Shown piece by piece: positions 1 through 7,888 of a DNA stretch of 21,772 nt; the stretch's first letter is position 1; every line of letters starts with the position of its first letter. The notes beneath the pieces were generated by a model that had not been told where the DNA came from, ran no database searches, and worked only from the letters and a program-made list of their open reading frames with translations. The stretch comes from DATAES01 sp036257895. GTDB lineage: Bacteria; Actinomycetota; Acidimicrobiia; Acidimicrobiales; JACDCH01. The stretch is taken from assembly GCA_036257895.1 (NCBI GenBank), contig DATAES010000199.1:1-21772 (forward strand), in the 5' to 3' direction. A program made the translations under genes and the position numbers.

Positions 1-1
1 C

Positions 2-463
2 GCGTTCGCCTTCGTCGACGGTGTCACCGCGCTGTCGGCTGCCATCGCCGATCGGCTGCTCGTGCATCGCGGTTGGGTCGCCTTCTGGGGCGTGACCAGC
101 ATCGGTGCCGGCATCGTCACCCTCCTGTGGCCGTCGATGACCGCGCTGGCGCTGCTGGTGGTCATCGCGACGTGGTCGCTGCTCATCGGCGGCTCCCGGA
201 TCGCGTTCGCCATCTCGGCACGCAAGCAGGTCCCCGGGGCGTGGTCGATCGCGCTCAGCGGTGCCCTCCTGGTGCTGCTCGGTGTCATCCTCGTCGTCAA
301 CCCCGGCGCTGGCGCCATCGGCATCACGTGGGCGATCGGTTGGCTCGCGTTCCTGTTCGGCACCGTCGAGTTGTGGCTCGCCTTCGAGGTCCGGCACGAG
401 ACCCACGAGCTGCAGAGGCCCCAGGGCTTCCAGACGTCACACCCAGAGCACGCGGTCGGCTGA
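2..463 (+). CDS. HdeD family (DUF308) membrane protein, 5'-truncated
   Basis: An open frame runs in from the left edge and ends at TGA 461-463, giving 153 visible residues without the true start. The protein is a chain of hydrophobic helices separated by short charged turns. The pattern LLWPSMTALALL, then GAWSIALSGALLVLLGVILVVNPGAG, is the repeated helix pair with a W/N-P-x-x-x-A/G turn typical of HdeD/DUF308 proteins, which have six helices in total; about four to five remain here. Family members are inner-membrane proteins linked to acid or general stress in enterobacteria; their role in actinobacteria is not settled. An internal GTG at 62 could be mistaken for the start, but family-like sequence (FAFVDGVTAL) continues upstream of it. 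It leads a co-directional cluster with stress-type genes; the next gene begins one base after its stop. Confidence 0.8.
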   Translation, partial: AFAFVDGVTALSAAIADRLLVHRGWVAFWGVTSIGAGIVTLLWPSMTALALLVVIATWSLLIGGSRIAFAISARKQVPGAWSIALSGALLVLLGVILVVNPGAGAIGITWAIGWLAFLFGTVELWLAFEVRHETHELQRPQGFQTSHPEHAVG

Positions 464-464
464 C

Positions 465-1211
465 ATGACCAGCACCGCAGCCGCGATGCACACGCTGCGC
501 ACCCCGCACCGCCGGACCAAGGGTCCGGCGGTGCGGGAGCTCGCCGGCGCGATCTCGGGCGTCGTCGCCGCGACCGCGCTCGTCGTGGCGACGTGCATCC
601 TGTCCTCGACGCCGTCGGTCAACTCGACCCCCGCGGCGGTACGCGGCTACCTGGCGAACCACTACACGGTCACCACGGCGGCGGCCTACACGACCGTGAT
701 CGCGGCCCTGCTCCTCGTGCCGTTCCTCGCCAGCCTGCGCTCGTTCACGAGTCGCCGGACCGACGTCGGCCAGTGGCGCTTGACGGTCACCCTCGTCGTC
801 GGCGCCATCGGCGTCGCAATGTTGTCGCTCGCGGGCGCGATGCTGGCGACTGCGACGGTGCTGGCGGACCGTTCGTCCGCTGGTGAAGCGGTGTTCGCCG
901 TCTTCGTCGCCACCAAGCTTCTTGCGACGCTCGCGCTCCTGCCCGTCGCCGGCCTCGTCCTCGCCAACGCCCGAACGATCGCCACCACGAACCGGCGGCC
1001 GGATCGTTGGCTGATCCGTTTCGACACCCAGATAGCCGTCATCGCCGTGGTCGTGGGCATCGCGTCGTTCGTCGATCACGACTGGGTCGCCCCGGGCGGA
1101 CCGGCCACCGCCACCGTGTGGCTCCTCGTCGCGCTGTGGGTGTTCGCCCTCGCTCGAACGATCGCGGGCGGTCACGGCCGCCACTCCACCTTGGAAGAAG
1201 GAACACCATGA
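465..1211 (+). CDS. Six-helix integral membrane protein, unknown function
   Basis: A 248-residue protein beginning at ATG 465, one base after the stop of the HdeD-like gene, and overlapping the following universal stress gene by four bases (ATGA). It has a basic N-terminus (residues 1-25, rich in R/K/H) followed by about six hydrophobic segments: near residues 30-48, 66-87, 105-130, 142-160, 180-200 and 212-232. The loop after helix 1 carries a STPSVNSTPAAVRGYLANHY stretch likely outside the membrane. No catalytic motif is visible and I cannot name a family with confidence; it superficially resembles DUF4386-like membrane proteins. No clear Shine-Dalgarno lies before ATG 465, so a downstream ATG at 486 is possible. 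Tight packing with USP and DoxX genes suggests it is expressed with them under stress. Confidence 0.7.
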   Translation: MTSTAAAMHTLRTPHRRTKGPAVRELAGAISGVVAATALVVATCILSSTPSVNSTPAAVRGYLANHYTVTTAAAYTTVIAALLLVPFLASLRSFTSRRTDVGQWRLTVTLVVGAIGVAMLSLAGAMLATATVLADRSSAGEAVFAVFVATKLLATLALLPVAGLVLANARTIATTNRRPDRWLIRFDTQIAVIAVVVGIASFVDHDWVAPGGPATATVWLLVALWVFALARTIAGGHGRHSTLEEGTP

Positions 1212-2101
1212 ACCCAGTTCTCCGGGCTCCCGAGCCCACCTACCGCACCATCCTGGTCCCGCTCGACGGCTCCCACATCGCCGCCGGCGCGCTCCCGACG
1301 GCACGTGCCCTCGCCACGCGGTTCGGAGCCACCATCCACACGGTCACCGTCGCCACCTCCGACTTCGACTCGGAACGCATCCGAGGAGAGGCTGCGCACG
1401 CTCTCGGCACCGACCCTGACGACCCACGCATCCACGTCGAGGTCGACACAGATGTCGCGGCGGCCGTCCACGGCTGCGCCTCCGACCTCGACGCCTGTCT
1501 GATCTGCTTGTCGACGCACGGGCGAGGACGCGTGCCGGGGACGCTCATCGGATCCACCGCGCGAGACATCATCGAATGCTGCCGCCAGCCTGTCGTCGTC
1601 GCCGGCCCACGGGTCGTGTATCCCGACCCCGACGACGAGACCGCGATCCGACCGCTCGGCGTCGATCACCTCGTCGCTTGTGTCGATGGCACGCCCGACT
1701 CGGAGCTCGGTCTCGCCGTTGTCGCCGCCTGGGGGGACGCGCTCCGGATGGAGGTCACCGCCGTGACCGTCGCCGAGCCGTGCCCGCCGCCGTTGCGCAT
1801 CGGCGTGCCATGGCGACGCCATCACGGACCCAACGAGGACGCTGACGAGTACGTCCGCCGTCTCGGCGAACAGTGGGCGCTCGCCGCTCCGGGTCTCGAC
1901 ACGACCGTCGTCTACGACCCGATCGGCCCAGCGCCCGGGATGAAGGACTACCTGGCCGCGCACCCAACCGGCCTCGTCGCGGTCACCAGCCATGTCCGTG
2001 ATCCGCTCTCGCATCTCGTGTTCGGCTCCGGTGCGGCAGAGATCGTCCACACGTCCACCGCGCCCGTGCTCGTGATACCGATCGCCGCGGTCAAGGGGTG
2101 A
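1208..2101 (+). CDS. Tandem universal stress protein (two UspA domains)
   Basis: A cytoplasmic 297-residue protein with two UspA domains, about residues 11-140 and 155-293. The first opens with YRTILVPLDGS, the usual strand 1 with the ATP-contacting Asp, and ends with STHGRGRVPGTLIGST, close to the family signature G-x2-G-x9-G-S/T but with the first Gly replaced by Ser. The second has VACVDGTPDSELGL and ends with TSHVRDPLSHLVFGSGAA, where both leading glycines of the signature are missing, so nucleotide binding by domain 2 is doubtful. Tandem USPs of about 290 residues are common in actinobacteria, where several are induced by hypoxia or NO. ATG 1208 is preceded by GAAGGA with a 5-base gap. 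It overlaps the previous gene by four bases and its stop is followed at once by the DoxX gene. Confidence 0.92.
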   Translation: MNPVLRAPEPTYRTILVPLDGSHIAAGALPTARALATRFGATIHTVTVATSDFDSERIRGEAAHALGTDPDDPRIHVEVDTDVAAAVHGCASDLDACLICLSTHGRGRVPGTLIGSTARDIIECCRQPVVVAGPRVVYPDPDDETAIRPLGVDHLVACVDGTPDSELGLAVVAAWGDALRMEVTAVTVAEPCPPPLRIGVPWRRHHGPNEDADEYVRRLGEQWALAAPGLDTTVVYDPIGPAPGMKDYLAAHPTGLVAVTSHVRDPLSHLVFGSGAAEIVHTSTAPVLVIPIAAVKG

Positions 2102-2106
2102 TGGCG

Positions 2107-2637
2107 ATGGCAACCGGTCTGTTGCTCCTGCGGGTCGTCGTCGGCCTGGCCCTCGTCGGACATGGCACCCAGAAGCTGTTCGGCTGGTTCGGCGGACACG
2201 GCCCGCGCACCACTGGCGCGTTCTTCGAGATGCTCGGCTACCGACCCGGCGTGCTGTTCGCAGTGGTCGCCGGGCTGAGCGAAGCTGGCGGCGGCTCATT
2301 GCTCGCGGTCGGCTTCCTCACGCCCCTCGCCGGCGCCGCGGTTATTGGCGTCATGCTCAACGCGGCGTCGTCACTGCGCGACCGAGGCCCGTGGATCATC
2401 AACGGCGGTTGGGAGTACACCGTCGTGCTCGCGACCGCCGGTGCGTCGATCGCGCTCACTGGCCCCGGGTCGATCTCGGTCGATCACGCGCTCGGACTCG
2501 ACTGGTCGACGGCGTGGGGCGTTGCCGGCATCGCGCTCGGCGTCGGCGCGGCCGTCGCCACGCTCCTGCTCCGAAGGTCAGGTCGCGCACAGCGCTCTGT
2601 GCCGGTCGACGACGCACCAGTCGGGGAAGCGTCGTGA
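2107..2637 (+). CDS. DoxX family membrane protein
   Basis: A small membrane protein of 176 residues with four main hydrophobic segments. The N-terminal LLLLRVVVGLALVGHGTQKLFGWFGGHGP is the DoxX signature (helix 1 plus the GHGxQKLFG motif); GLSEAGGGSLLAVGFLTPLAGAAVIGVML and the NGGWEYTVVLATA segment also fit the family. DoxX proteins are quinone/thiosulfate oxidoreductase subunits in some archaea and part of a redox membrane complex with SodA and a thiol protein in mycobacteria. Starts are possible at GTG 2098, ATG 2101 and ATG 2107; I favour 2107 because AAGGGG at 2093-2098 is then eight bases upstream. Earlier starts would overlap the USP stop. The stop overlaps the ATG of the next gene by one base, so coupled translation is likely. 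The last 25 residues are hydrophilic and weakly conserved-looking. Confidence 0.88.
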   Translation: MATGLLLLRVVVGLALVGHGTQKLFGWFGGHGPRTTGAFFEMLGYRPGVLFAVVAGLSEAGGGSLLAVGFLTPLAGAAVIGVMLNAASSLRDRGPWIINGGWEYTVVLATAGASIALTGPGSISVDHALGLDWSTAWGVAGIALGVGAAVATLLLRRSGRAQRSVPVDDAPVGEAS

Positions 2638-3077
2638 TGTCGGGCGCCGACGTAGGTGCCGCGCAGCCGCCGCCGCATCATCCCGTCGTCGTCGAGCACG
2701 CGGCACGACGCGCGGCGGACGCCCAGCTCCGTATCGCGGATGCGATCACCGCGTTCGCCGGCTCCATGCCGTTCGTCTACATCCACGCCGCCGTGTTTGC
2801 TTGCTGGATGCTGTTCGTCGAATCGGACCCCTGGCCGAGGCTGACGCTGATCGTCTCGCTCGAAGCGATTTTCCTGTCGACGTTCGTGATGATCGGCCAA
2901 AACCGTCAAGCCGAGTTCCAGCGCGCCAAGGCTGATCACGACTTCGCATCGGGGGAACAGGAGCTGCGACTCAACACCGAGGTCACACGTCAGATCCATA
3001 CATTGACGACCGAACTGCATCGACACGTCCTCAGCGAACCGGGGAGTCCACGTGCAACTAGCGAAGCCTCACCTTGA
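2637..3077 (+). CDS. DUF1003 family membrane protein
   Basis: A 146-residue protein starting at ATG 2637, which shares its first base with the stop of the DoxX gene and is preceded by GGGGAAG at 2623-2629. Two hydrophobic helices (about residues 40-58 and 65-85) are followed by a long charged amphipathic tail. The segment SLEAIFLSTFVMIGQNRQAE, then an Asp/Glu/Lys-rich stretch ending in a TLTTELHRHV helix, matches the DUF1003 pattern (LSLQAAFxxxxIxxSQNRQ followed by an ELE-rich coiled region). The family's function is unknown; members are often beside stress or transport genes. It is the last gene of the five-gene cluster; a gap of about 450 bases follows. Confidence 0.85.
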   Translation: MSGADVGAAQPPPHHPVVVEHAARRAADAQLRIADAITAFAGSMPFVYIHAAVFACWMLFVESDPWPRLTLIVSLEAIFLSTFVMIGQNRQAEFQRAKADHDFASGEQELRLNTEVTRQIHTLTTELHRHVLSEPGSPRATSEASP

Positions 3078-3200
3078 CGTTGGGCTGTTCTGCCGCGACG
3101 TCGACGCGAGCCGCGCGTTCTTGAGCTTGAGGACGGCGCCCCGCAGTCCGAGCCGGTGTTGGTGGATGCCGCCGCCGACTTTCAGTAGCTCTTCCTATGA

Positions 3201-3374
3201 GCACTCGGTCGGTCTTCCGTACGGGAACATCACCTCGGCCTTCTCGCCGCCGCTGCCGGCGACGTCGAACGGGCACGCCAGCACCTCACTACAGCGATCG
3301 ACGCGCATCGCAGGCTCGGGTGCGAGCCTTGGACCGTCAGAAGTCGACGGGCACTCGAGAACGTGCGGCTGTAG
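3201..3374 (+). pseudogene. Fragment resembling the C-terminal TPR end of a large ATPase regulator
   Basis: Between a TGA at 3198-3200 and the TAG at 3372-3374 one frame reads as 57 residues with the look of a real protein end: EHHLGLLAAAAGDVERARQ, then HLTTAIDAHRRLGCEPWTVR. This follows the closing TPR repeat of AfsR/BTAD, MalT-like and adenylate-cyclase-associated ATPases (LGLLAAxxGDxxxAxxHLxxAL, then RLGAxPWxARTRxxLA). There is no start codon with a ribosome site and no continuation upstream in any frame I could follow, so it is best read as the decayed 3' end of a deleted gene. The rest of the gap 3078-3530 holds nothing else recognisable. The assignment rests on pattern memory only. Confidence 0.45.
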
Positions 3375-3530
3375 CGAGGGCGGCGACGAAGGCACTGCCT
3401 CGTGCTGTCAGTGAGCGACCCATCCGGAAATGTCCCGATGAGCGTCACCGGATAGTTGACCATGAAGCGGGGTGGGCGTGATCCGGCATCACCACCGTTG
3501 TGCGACGGCGCTTGTCTGTCGGCGTGCGTG

Positions 3531-4112
3531 CTACGTGGGGATGAGTTCGCCGTGCACGTTGAAGAACATGACGCCGTCGCTGCCGCTCGTCCGATGCACG
3601 TCGAACTGCACGGTGGATCCGGGGTCGAACGACATCCGCACCTGATGCTGCGCGCCGTAGGAGGTCCCGAAGCTGGCCGGCGCCGCGTCGAGGTGCTCGA
3701 AGAATCGCACGAAGTTGCCGCCGTAGACGCCGGTGATCTCGCCGGATGGATCGACAGTCCCGGCATACGCCGAGATGTCGACTGTTATGTAGTCGACCAG
3801 CAGTCGCTTCCCCGCAGGCACCTGGAACGTGACCGCCGGGAACTCCGTGTCGAGGCGACCGTCGGCTTCGGTCTCGAACGGCTGCGGGTCGTCGTTGCCG
3901 ATGTTCACCGTGCCGGTCACGGCCTGTGTGGCCGGCAGGTTCCCTACGTTCACGGTCCCCGTTACCGGCACCGGCGATGCGCTCGTGTTCATGACGGTCA
4001 CCGGCTGGGTCGCCGGGGGCTGAGAAGCGTCCGCGATGCGCACACCCCCGAACAGCAGCGCACCTGCCAACAAGCCAACCGCACCCGCGATGTATCCACG
4101 ACGTCCAGTCAT
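3531..4112 (-). CDS. Secreted/anchored repeat protein, unknown function
   Basis: A 193-residue protein starting at the ATG whose complement is 4110-4112, chosen because AAAGGGG lies six bases upstream; an in-frame ATG at 4139 has no such site. Residues 1-30 form a signal or signal-anchor (basic MTGRRG, then a Gly/Ala/Leu helix ending near ADASQ). Residues 32-70 hold a degenerate threonine/valine repeat: QPVTVMNTSASPVPVTGTVN, then VGNLPATQAVTGTVNIGN. Similar VxVxNxPxxPVPVTGTVxVGNLPATQ repeats are frequent in exported actinobacterial proteins with a beta-sandwich domain. The remainder (75-193) is polar and beta-rich (TFQVPAGKRLLVDYITVD, VQFDVHRTSGSDGVMFFNVHGEL), compatible with a single beta-sandwich. 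No catalytic residues are evident. It stands alone, with gaps on both sides. Confidence 0.7.
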   Translation of the reverse strand: MTGRRGYIAGAVGLLAGALLFGGVRIADASQPPATQPVTVMNTSASPVPVTGTVNVGNLPATQAVTGTVNIGNDDPQPFETEADGRLDTEFPAVTFQVPAGKRLLVDYITVDISAYAGTVDPSGEITGVYGGNFVRFFEHLDAAPASFGTSYGAQHQVRMSFDPGSTVQFDVHRTSGSDGVMFFNVHGELIPT

Positions 4113-4492
4113 CGTTGCCCCTTTCGTTGGGCTCGCCATGAGCCGGGGCAGACGTTAGGACGCCGCGATCCGCTGGCCCCCTGGCCGTTACGTCACACCT
4201 GGCTTCCCCAAGGAACCACAAGGCGCTAACGCAATCCCGCCGCTGTCGTAACGAAGCGTTTCGGCGTTCGATCCGGCCCCTGTACGGCCATCACGTCCGC
4301 AAGAACGAAGAGCAAAGGCGCCATCCTTCTCGCCTTTCGTGCCTCACCCCGAGCTTCATCGACGGGGGGGCCGGCCGATGCCGAGGACTTCATCGTCGAG
4401 CTGGCGGACTTCCTCGACGGGCGCGCGCGCCCCGGGTGATCGCCTGACTCCGCGACTCCGACACTGCCAATACTGCTGACGGGATTGGTCGG
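4113..4492. other. Intergenic gap without a recognisable gene
   Basis: This 380-base gap separates the starts/ends of two minus-strand genes. It should contain the promoter of the secreted repeat protein (its ribosome site is at the left end) and the 3' end of the multicopper oxidase transcript. I saw no convincing terminator hairpin with a T-run. A short reading frame at 4371-4439 on the plus strand (ADAEDFIVELADFLDGRARPG then stop) has protein-like composition but no start or context, and may be chance or a leftover. Confidence 0.5.
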
Positions 4493-7400
4493 TCAGTGGC
4501 GGTCGCGCTCGTTGATCCGCGTGAGGATGTCGCGTTGGGCTTGCAGCTGCGCCCTCGTCGACGCCGGGTTCAGACGCACGGCCTCCGCTGTAGCCATCAC
4601 AGTGGCGAACGTGGTGTCAGGGATCTTGTCGTTGTTGGTGTCCAACAGCTCGTTCCACTCGACGGCTCCGTTGGCGAAGTTGACCCACGCCGTGAGGAGC
4701 TGACGGTCGAGCTGCTCCGACATGTTGCCGTTGAGGCCGCCCACGAAGATGTTGTTGAACGCGTTTGCAAGCGTGGACGCGTCACGGACCTCGTTGAACA
4801 CCTGGCTCAGGGCGGCGGCGATGTCGAGGTAGCACTGGAGCTGTTGTTGCGTGAAGACAGTCGCGCCTTGACCGCCGTACTGCTTTTGCCAGTAACCGGC
4901 GCCTTGGCTCAGCGACGGAGCTCCGGTGATGATCACCAACACCGTCGCGACGTCGGAACCGCCGTCGTCGTCCAGGGCGCTGAACGCCACGTCGTAGGCG
5001 CACGCCGCCGCGAACGCATGCACCACGTTGTGGTCAACGTCCCTCGGTTGGACCGACGGACTCAACGGCGGGTCCGGGTCGGGCGGGTTGCACAGCGACA
5101 CCTTGGTGTCGTCGGGCACGGGCGCGCCGTCGTCGAAGTCCCAGGTGCTCGTGATGTCGTCGCTGCCCGGATCGGTGACGTTGCCCGACAACGCCACCGG
5201 CACGTTGACATCCGCGAAGAGAACCGGCACGCCGTTGACGAACACCGCCCCTGAAGTATCGATGGTGGCGTCCGGGTCGACGTTGCCGACCGTCACGAGG
5301 AAGAACGCCGATCCCGTTCCGCCGTCCTTGTCGGTCACGGCCACCGTGACCGTGTAGATGCCGTTGTCGCCGTAGGTGAAGCTGCCCGTGACGTCACCCG
5401 CCTGCGGGGGTGTGAGCTGGGTCATGGCGACCGTGGCCGGCTGTGGCCCGTCGCCGGTGCCGAAGTCGATGGTCGCGGTGTACGGGTCGTCGTCACCCGG
5501 ATCGGTGAAGTGGGCCAGCACCGAGAGGCCACCGCCTTCGTCGAGGGCGGTGGCCTGTCCGGCATCGATGGTGACGGTGGGCGGCACGTTGAGGGTGTCG
5601 AGGATGAACGTCGTCTGGCCCTTGTTGCCGTTGCTGTCCGTGGCCGTGATGTAGACGTTCTGGGTGACAGCGCCGTCCGGTGGCGTGTGCGACCACGTCC
5701 ATGTCCCGTCGCCGTTATCGGTGACGCTGCCGATCGACGCGGCGAGCGTCACGGGGTCGCCATCCTTGTCGCTGAACGTCCCGTTCATGGTGACGGTCTG
5801 CCCCTCGTCAGCTGTCACTGACGGGTCATCGGCATCGACGTACGGCCTCTCGTTGCCGGTGTCGTTGGCGACCACCACGAGCTCGGAGGTCATCCCCCGG
5901 TTGTGGTGGAAGAAGATATGGCAGTGGAAGACCCACCGGCCGAGACCGCCGCCGGGGGTGACGCCGTCGACGAGCGGTCGGTCGTCGAGCCTCACGCGCA
6001 GCGTGAGTGTGCAGCCGTTCGGGACGTCGAGATTGTCCAAGAACTCGGGTTCGGGGAACGTGAAGCTGGTGACCGCACCCGGACAAGCGGTGAACGTCAG
6101 CGGTTGGATCGAGAAACCGTGCAAGTGGAACGGGTGATGCGCGCTGGTCGTGTTCTTGACGGTGAGTGCCAGGGTCTGGCCGAGCACGGCATAGCGCGCG
6201 GAGCCATCGTGGTCCTGGGCGGCGTAGTCGACCTCGAAGTCGTGGGCGCCCGCGATGCCGTCGATGCTCGGGCCCGCCGTGTTGGTGAAGTCGATCTCTT
6301 GGCTCGGAAGCCCCGGCTTGGTGGGGCTGAACGAGTTCGGGTCGAGCAGCGTGTCGGTCGCGGCGGGAAGAACCTCTTGCGGATCGCCCGTGGCCGAACG
6401 GAGCGCCGTGCCCGCGCCGATGGTGTAGTTCGGCACGACCTCGGGCCCGGTCACGTTGAAGTGCGCGATCGGAACCGTCGGGGTGTCGGTCCAGCCGCCC
6501 GAGCCGTCGATGCGCGGGAAGTCCTCGGTCCAGAGCGTCGCCACCCCCGTGGTGGCCGGGAAGGCCACCACGACGTCGGCCCGGTCGCCCGGGTCGAGCA
6601 AGAGCTCGCCGTCGGGGTACTTGAAGTCGTACCCGCCGGGCTCCGTCCCGTCGAGCACGGCGTCATCGAGCAGGCCGCCCTCGCCGCCGATGCGGACGAT
6701 GGGGATGAAGTTGCCCGCGCTGTCGGTGAGGCGGAGGCGGAAGAAGCGGAGCGCGGCCTCGTTGCCGAGCCTGAGGCGGAGGCCCGAGCCCGGCTGCACG
6801 TCGTGGGTGAAGGCGCCCGGGTCGAGCGCACCGGGGGCCGACGGATCTCCACCCCGGCCGCCGACGTTCATGCCGTTCGTGAGGACGGTCTGTCCCTCGT
6901 TCACCCGCCCCGAATCCTTCTCGACGTTGGGTACGTCGTGCTCGTTGAGCGGGTCGGCGAGCGGGTCACCGTGATTGTCGATGGGTGTGTCGCAGAGCGT
7001 GGTGGGCCACGGGCTCGGTTGCTCGGGCAGCGGCCCGCCGCCAACCCAGGGCAGCGAAGGGTCGTAGGTCTTGGCGTCGTTGTGACCTGGCTCCTTGCAG
7101 ACTGTGATGTCGCTCATTGCGAGGGTCATGGTCTGCGCCGGCCCGGGAATGGTGCCGTCGGCGATGAGGGCTGCCTCGTTCGGATCGGTGACGATTATCG
7201 AGCCGTAGAGGCCCTTGAACACCTGGTTGTTCGAGAACTCGTGGTGGGGGTGGTACCAGAAGATGCCGGGACGCGAGACCACGAACGAGTAGAGGTACGA
7301 GTGGCCGGGAGCCACCTGGTTCTGGGTGAAGGGTGTCCCGTCGCTGAGGTTGGCAAGTTCGACGCCGTGCCAGTGAATTCCGGTTTCCTCGGGTAGGTCG

Positions 7401-7717
7401 TTCTGGAAATGGACGATGACCCGCTCACCGACCGTGAGATGGAATTCCGGACCGGGGATCGCTCCGTTGAACGTCATGGCATTGGCGAGAACGCCCCCGC
7501 CGATGTCGACCTGCGTCTCGGCGGCCACGAGCGAGGTTTCGAAGATGTTCGCGTCGGGGTTCGTGTCGACGGCGAGCGGAACGGTGTACGGGTTCTGACC
7601 CGAGGTCGCCTCCGCGACCATCGCTGGGTCGATCGCCACCATCGCAGTCAGAAGCAAGACGGTCGCGGCTGTCAAAGCCAGCCCACGCTGAACGGCCCGA
7701 CCATACAGGGTCCTCAT
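4493..7717 (-). CDS. Large secreted multicopper oxidase with C-terminal PKD/cadherin-like and helical modules
   Basis: A 1074-residue exported protein. ATG 7717 follows GAGGAGGG with a good gap; the frame stays open further upstream but lacks protein-like sequence. Residues 1-37 are a signal peptide. Residues 45-617 are the oxidase with all copper ligand motifs: HWHG (H115, H117), WYHPHH (H156, H158), HHPFHLHG (H528, H531, H533) and HCHIFFHHNRGM (H598, C599, H600, H604, axial M609). Such enzymes oxidise metals, phenols or similar substrates with reduction of O2 to water. Residues 625-930 form about three Ig/PKD/cadherin-like repeats (DEGQTVTMNGTFSDKDGDPV; DPGDDDPYTATIDFGTGDG). Residues 935-1074 form a helical module (GAGYWQKQYGG; LDRQLLTAWVNFANGAVEWN). 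Ordinary bacterial multicopper oxidases have 450-600 residues, so half of this one is added modules. It is divergent from the CopC/CopD genes, pointing to copper homeostasis or oxidation. No sortase motif or anchor helix is visible. Confidence 0.93.
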   Translation of the reverse strand: MRTLYGRAVQRGLALTAATVLLLTAMVAIDPAMVAEATSGQNPYTVPLAVDTNPDANIFETSLVAAETQVDIGGGVLANAMTFNGAIPGPEFHLTVGERVIVHFQNDLPEETGIHWHGVELANLSDGTPFTQNQVAPGHSYLYSFVVSRPGIFWYHPHHEFSNNQVFKGLYGSIIVTDPNEAALIADGTIPGPAQTMTLAMSDITVCKEPGHNDAKTYDPSLPWVGGGPLPEQPSPWPTTLCDTPIDNHGDPLADPLNEHDVPNVEKDSGRVNEGQTVLTNGMNVGGRGGDPSAPGALDPGAFTHDVQPGSGLRLRLGNEAALRFFRLRLTDSAGNFIPIVRIGGEGGLLDDAVLDGTEPGGYDFKYPDGELLLDPGDRADVVVAFPATTGVATLWTEDFPRIDGSGGWTDTPTVPIAHFNVTGPEVVPNYTIGAGTALRSATGDPQEVLPAATDTLLDPNSFSPTKPGLPSQEIDFTNTAGPSIDGIAGAHDFEVDYAAQDHDGSARYAVLGQTLALTVKNTTSAHHPFHLHGFSIQPLTFTACPGAVTSFTFPEPEFLDNLDVPNGCTLTLRVRLDDRPLVDGVTPGGGLGRWVFHCHIFFHHNRGMTSELVVVANDTGNERPYVDADDPSVTADEGQTVTMNGTFSDKDGDPVTLAASIGSVTDNGDGTWTWSHTPPDGAVTQNVYITATDSNGNKGQTTFILDTLNVPPTVTIDAGQATALDEGGGLSVLAHFTDPGDDDPYTATIDFGTGDGPQPATVAMTQLTPPQAGDVTGSFTYGDNGIYTVTVAVTDKDGGTGSAFFLVTVGNVDPDATIDTSGAVFVNGVPVLFADVNVPVALSGNVTDPGSDDITSTWDFDDGAPVPDDTKVSLCNPPDPDPPLSPSVQPRDVDHNVVHAFAAACAYDVAFSALDDDGGSDVATVLVIITGAPSLSQGAGYWQKQYGGQGATVFTQQQLQCYLDIAAALSQVFNEVRDASTLANAFNNIFVGGLNGNMSEQLDRQLLTAWVNFANGAVEWNELLDTNNDKIPDTTFATVMATAEAVRLNPASTRAQLQAQRDILTRINERDRH

Positions 7718-7876
7718 GGGGTCCCTCCTCGCATGTCCGCCCGCCGACGGCCGGATACATCCCGAGGAGCGGGACGCTCGACGTCCGCGGTATGCGCGTC
7801 GTTGGACGGTATAACACGGTTTGCGGTCGAGCGCACTGGCTCGTCTCTGGCCCGGTTCCGGATCGCGCGGCAGTCC

Positions 7877-7882
7877 TACACT
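7877..7882 (+). promoter_or_regulatory. Candidate -10 box for leaderless transcription
   Basis: TACACT lies exactly six bases before ATG 7889. In actinobacteria a TANNNT box at this distance places the transcript start on the A of the start codon. There is no Shine-Dalgarno between the box and the ATG, which supports a leaderless mRNA. No strong -35 element is evident. Inference from spacing and family of organism. Confidence 0.5.
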
Positions 7883-7888
7883 CGCTGG

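Noticed and set aside
324..1304. Long minus-strand frame opposite the six-helix protein
   Set aside because: Arg/Asp/Gly-rich shadow typical of GC-rich DNA; covers parts of three packed plus-strand genes.
4371..4439. Short protein-like frame ADAEDFIVELADFLDGRARPG
   Set aside because: No start codon, ribosome site or extension upstream; too short to assign even as a remnant.
5903..7396. 497-codon plus-strand frame opposite the multicopper oxidase
   Set aside because: It is the reverse shadow of a clear oxidase with all copper motifs; Arg/Val/Gly-rich composition and no domain pattern.
7718..7888. CsoR- or CueR-type copper operator in the divergent promoter
   Set aside because: I found no G-tract palindrome or MerR-type dyad; only a weak ACGGT direct repeat around 7805-7820.
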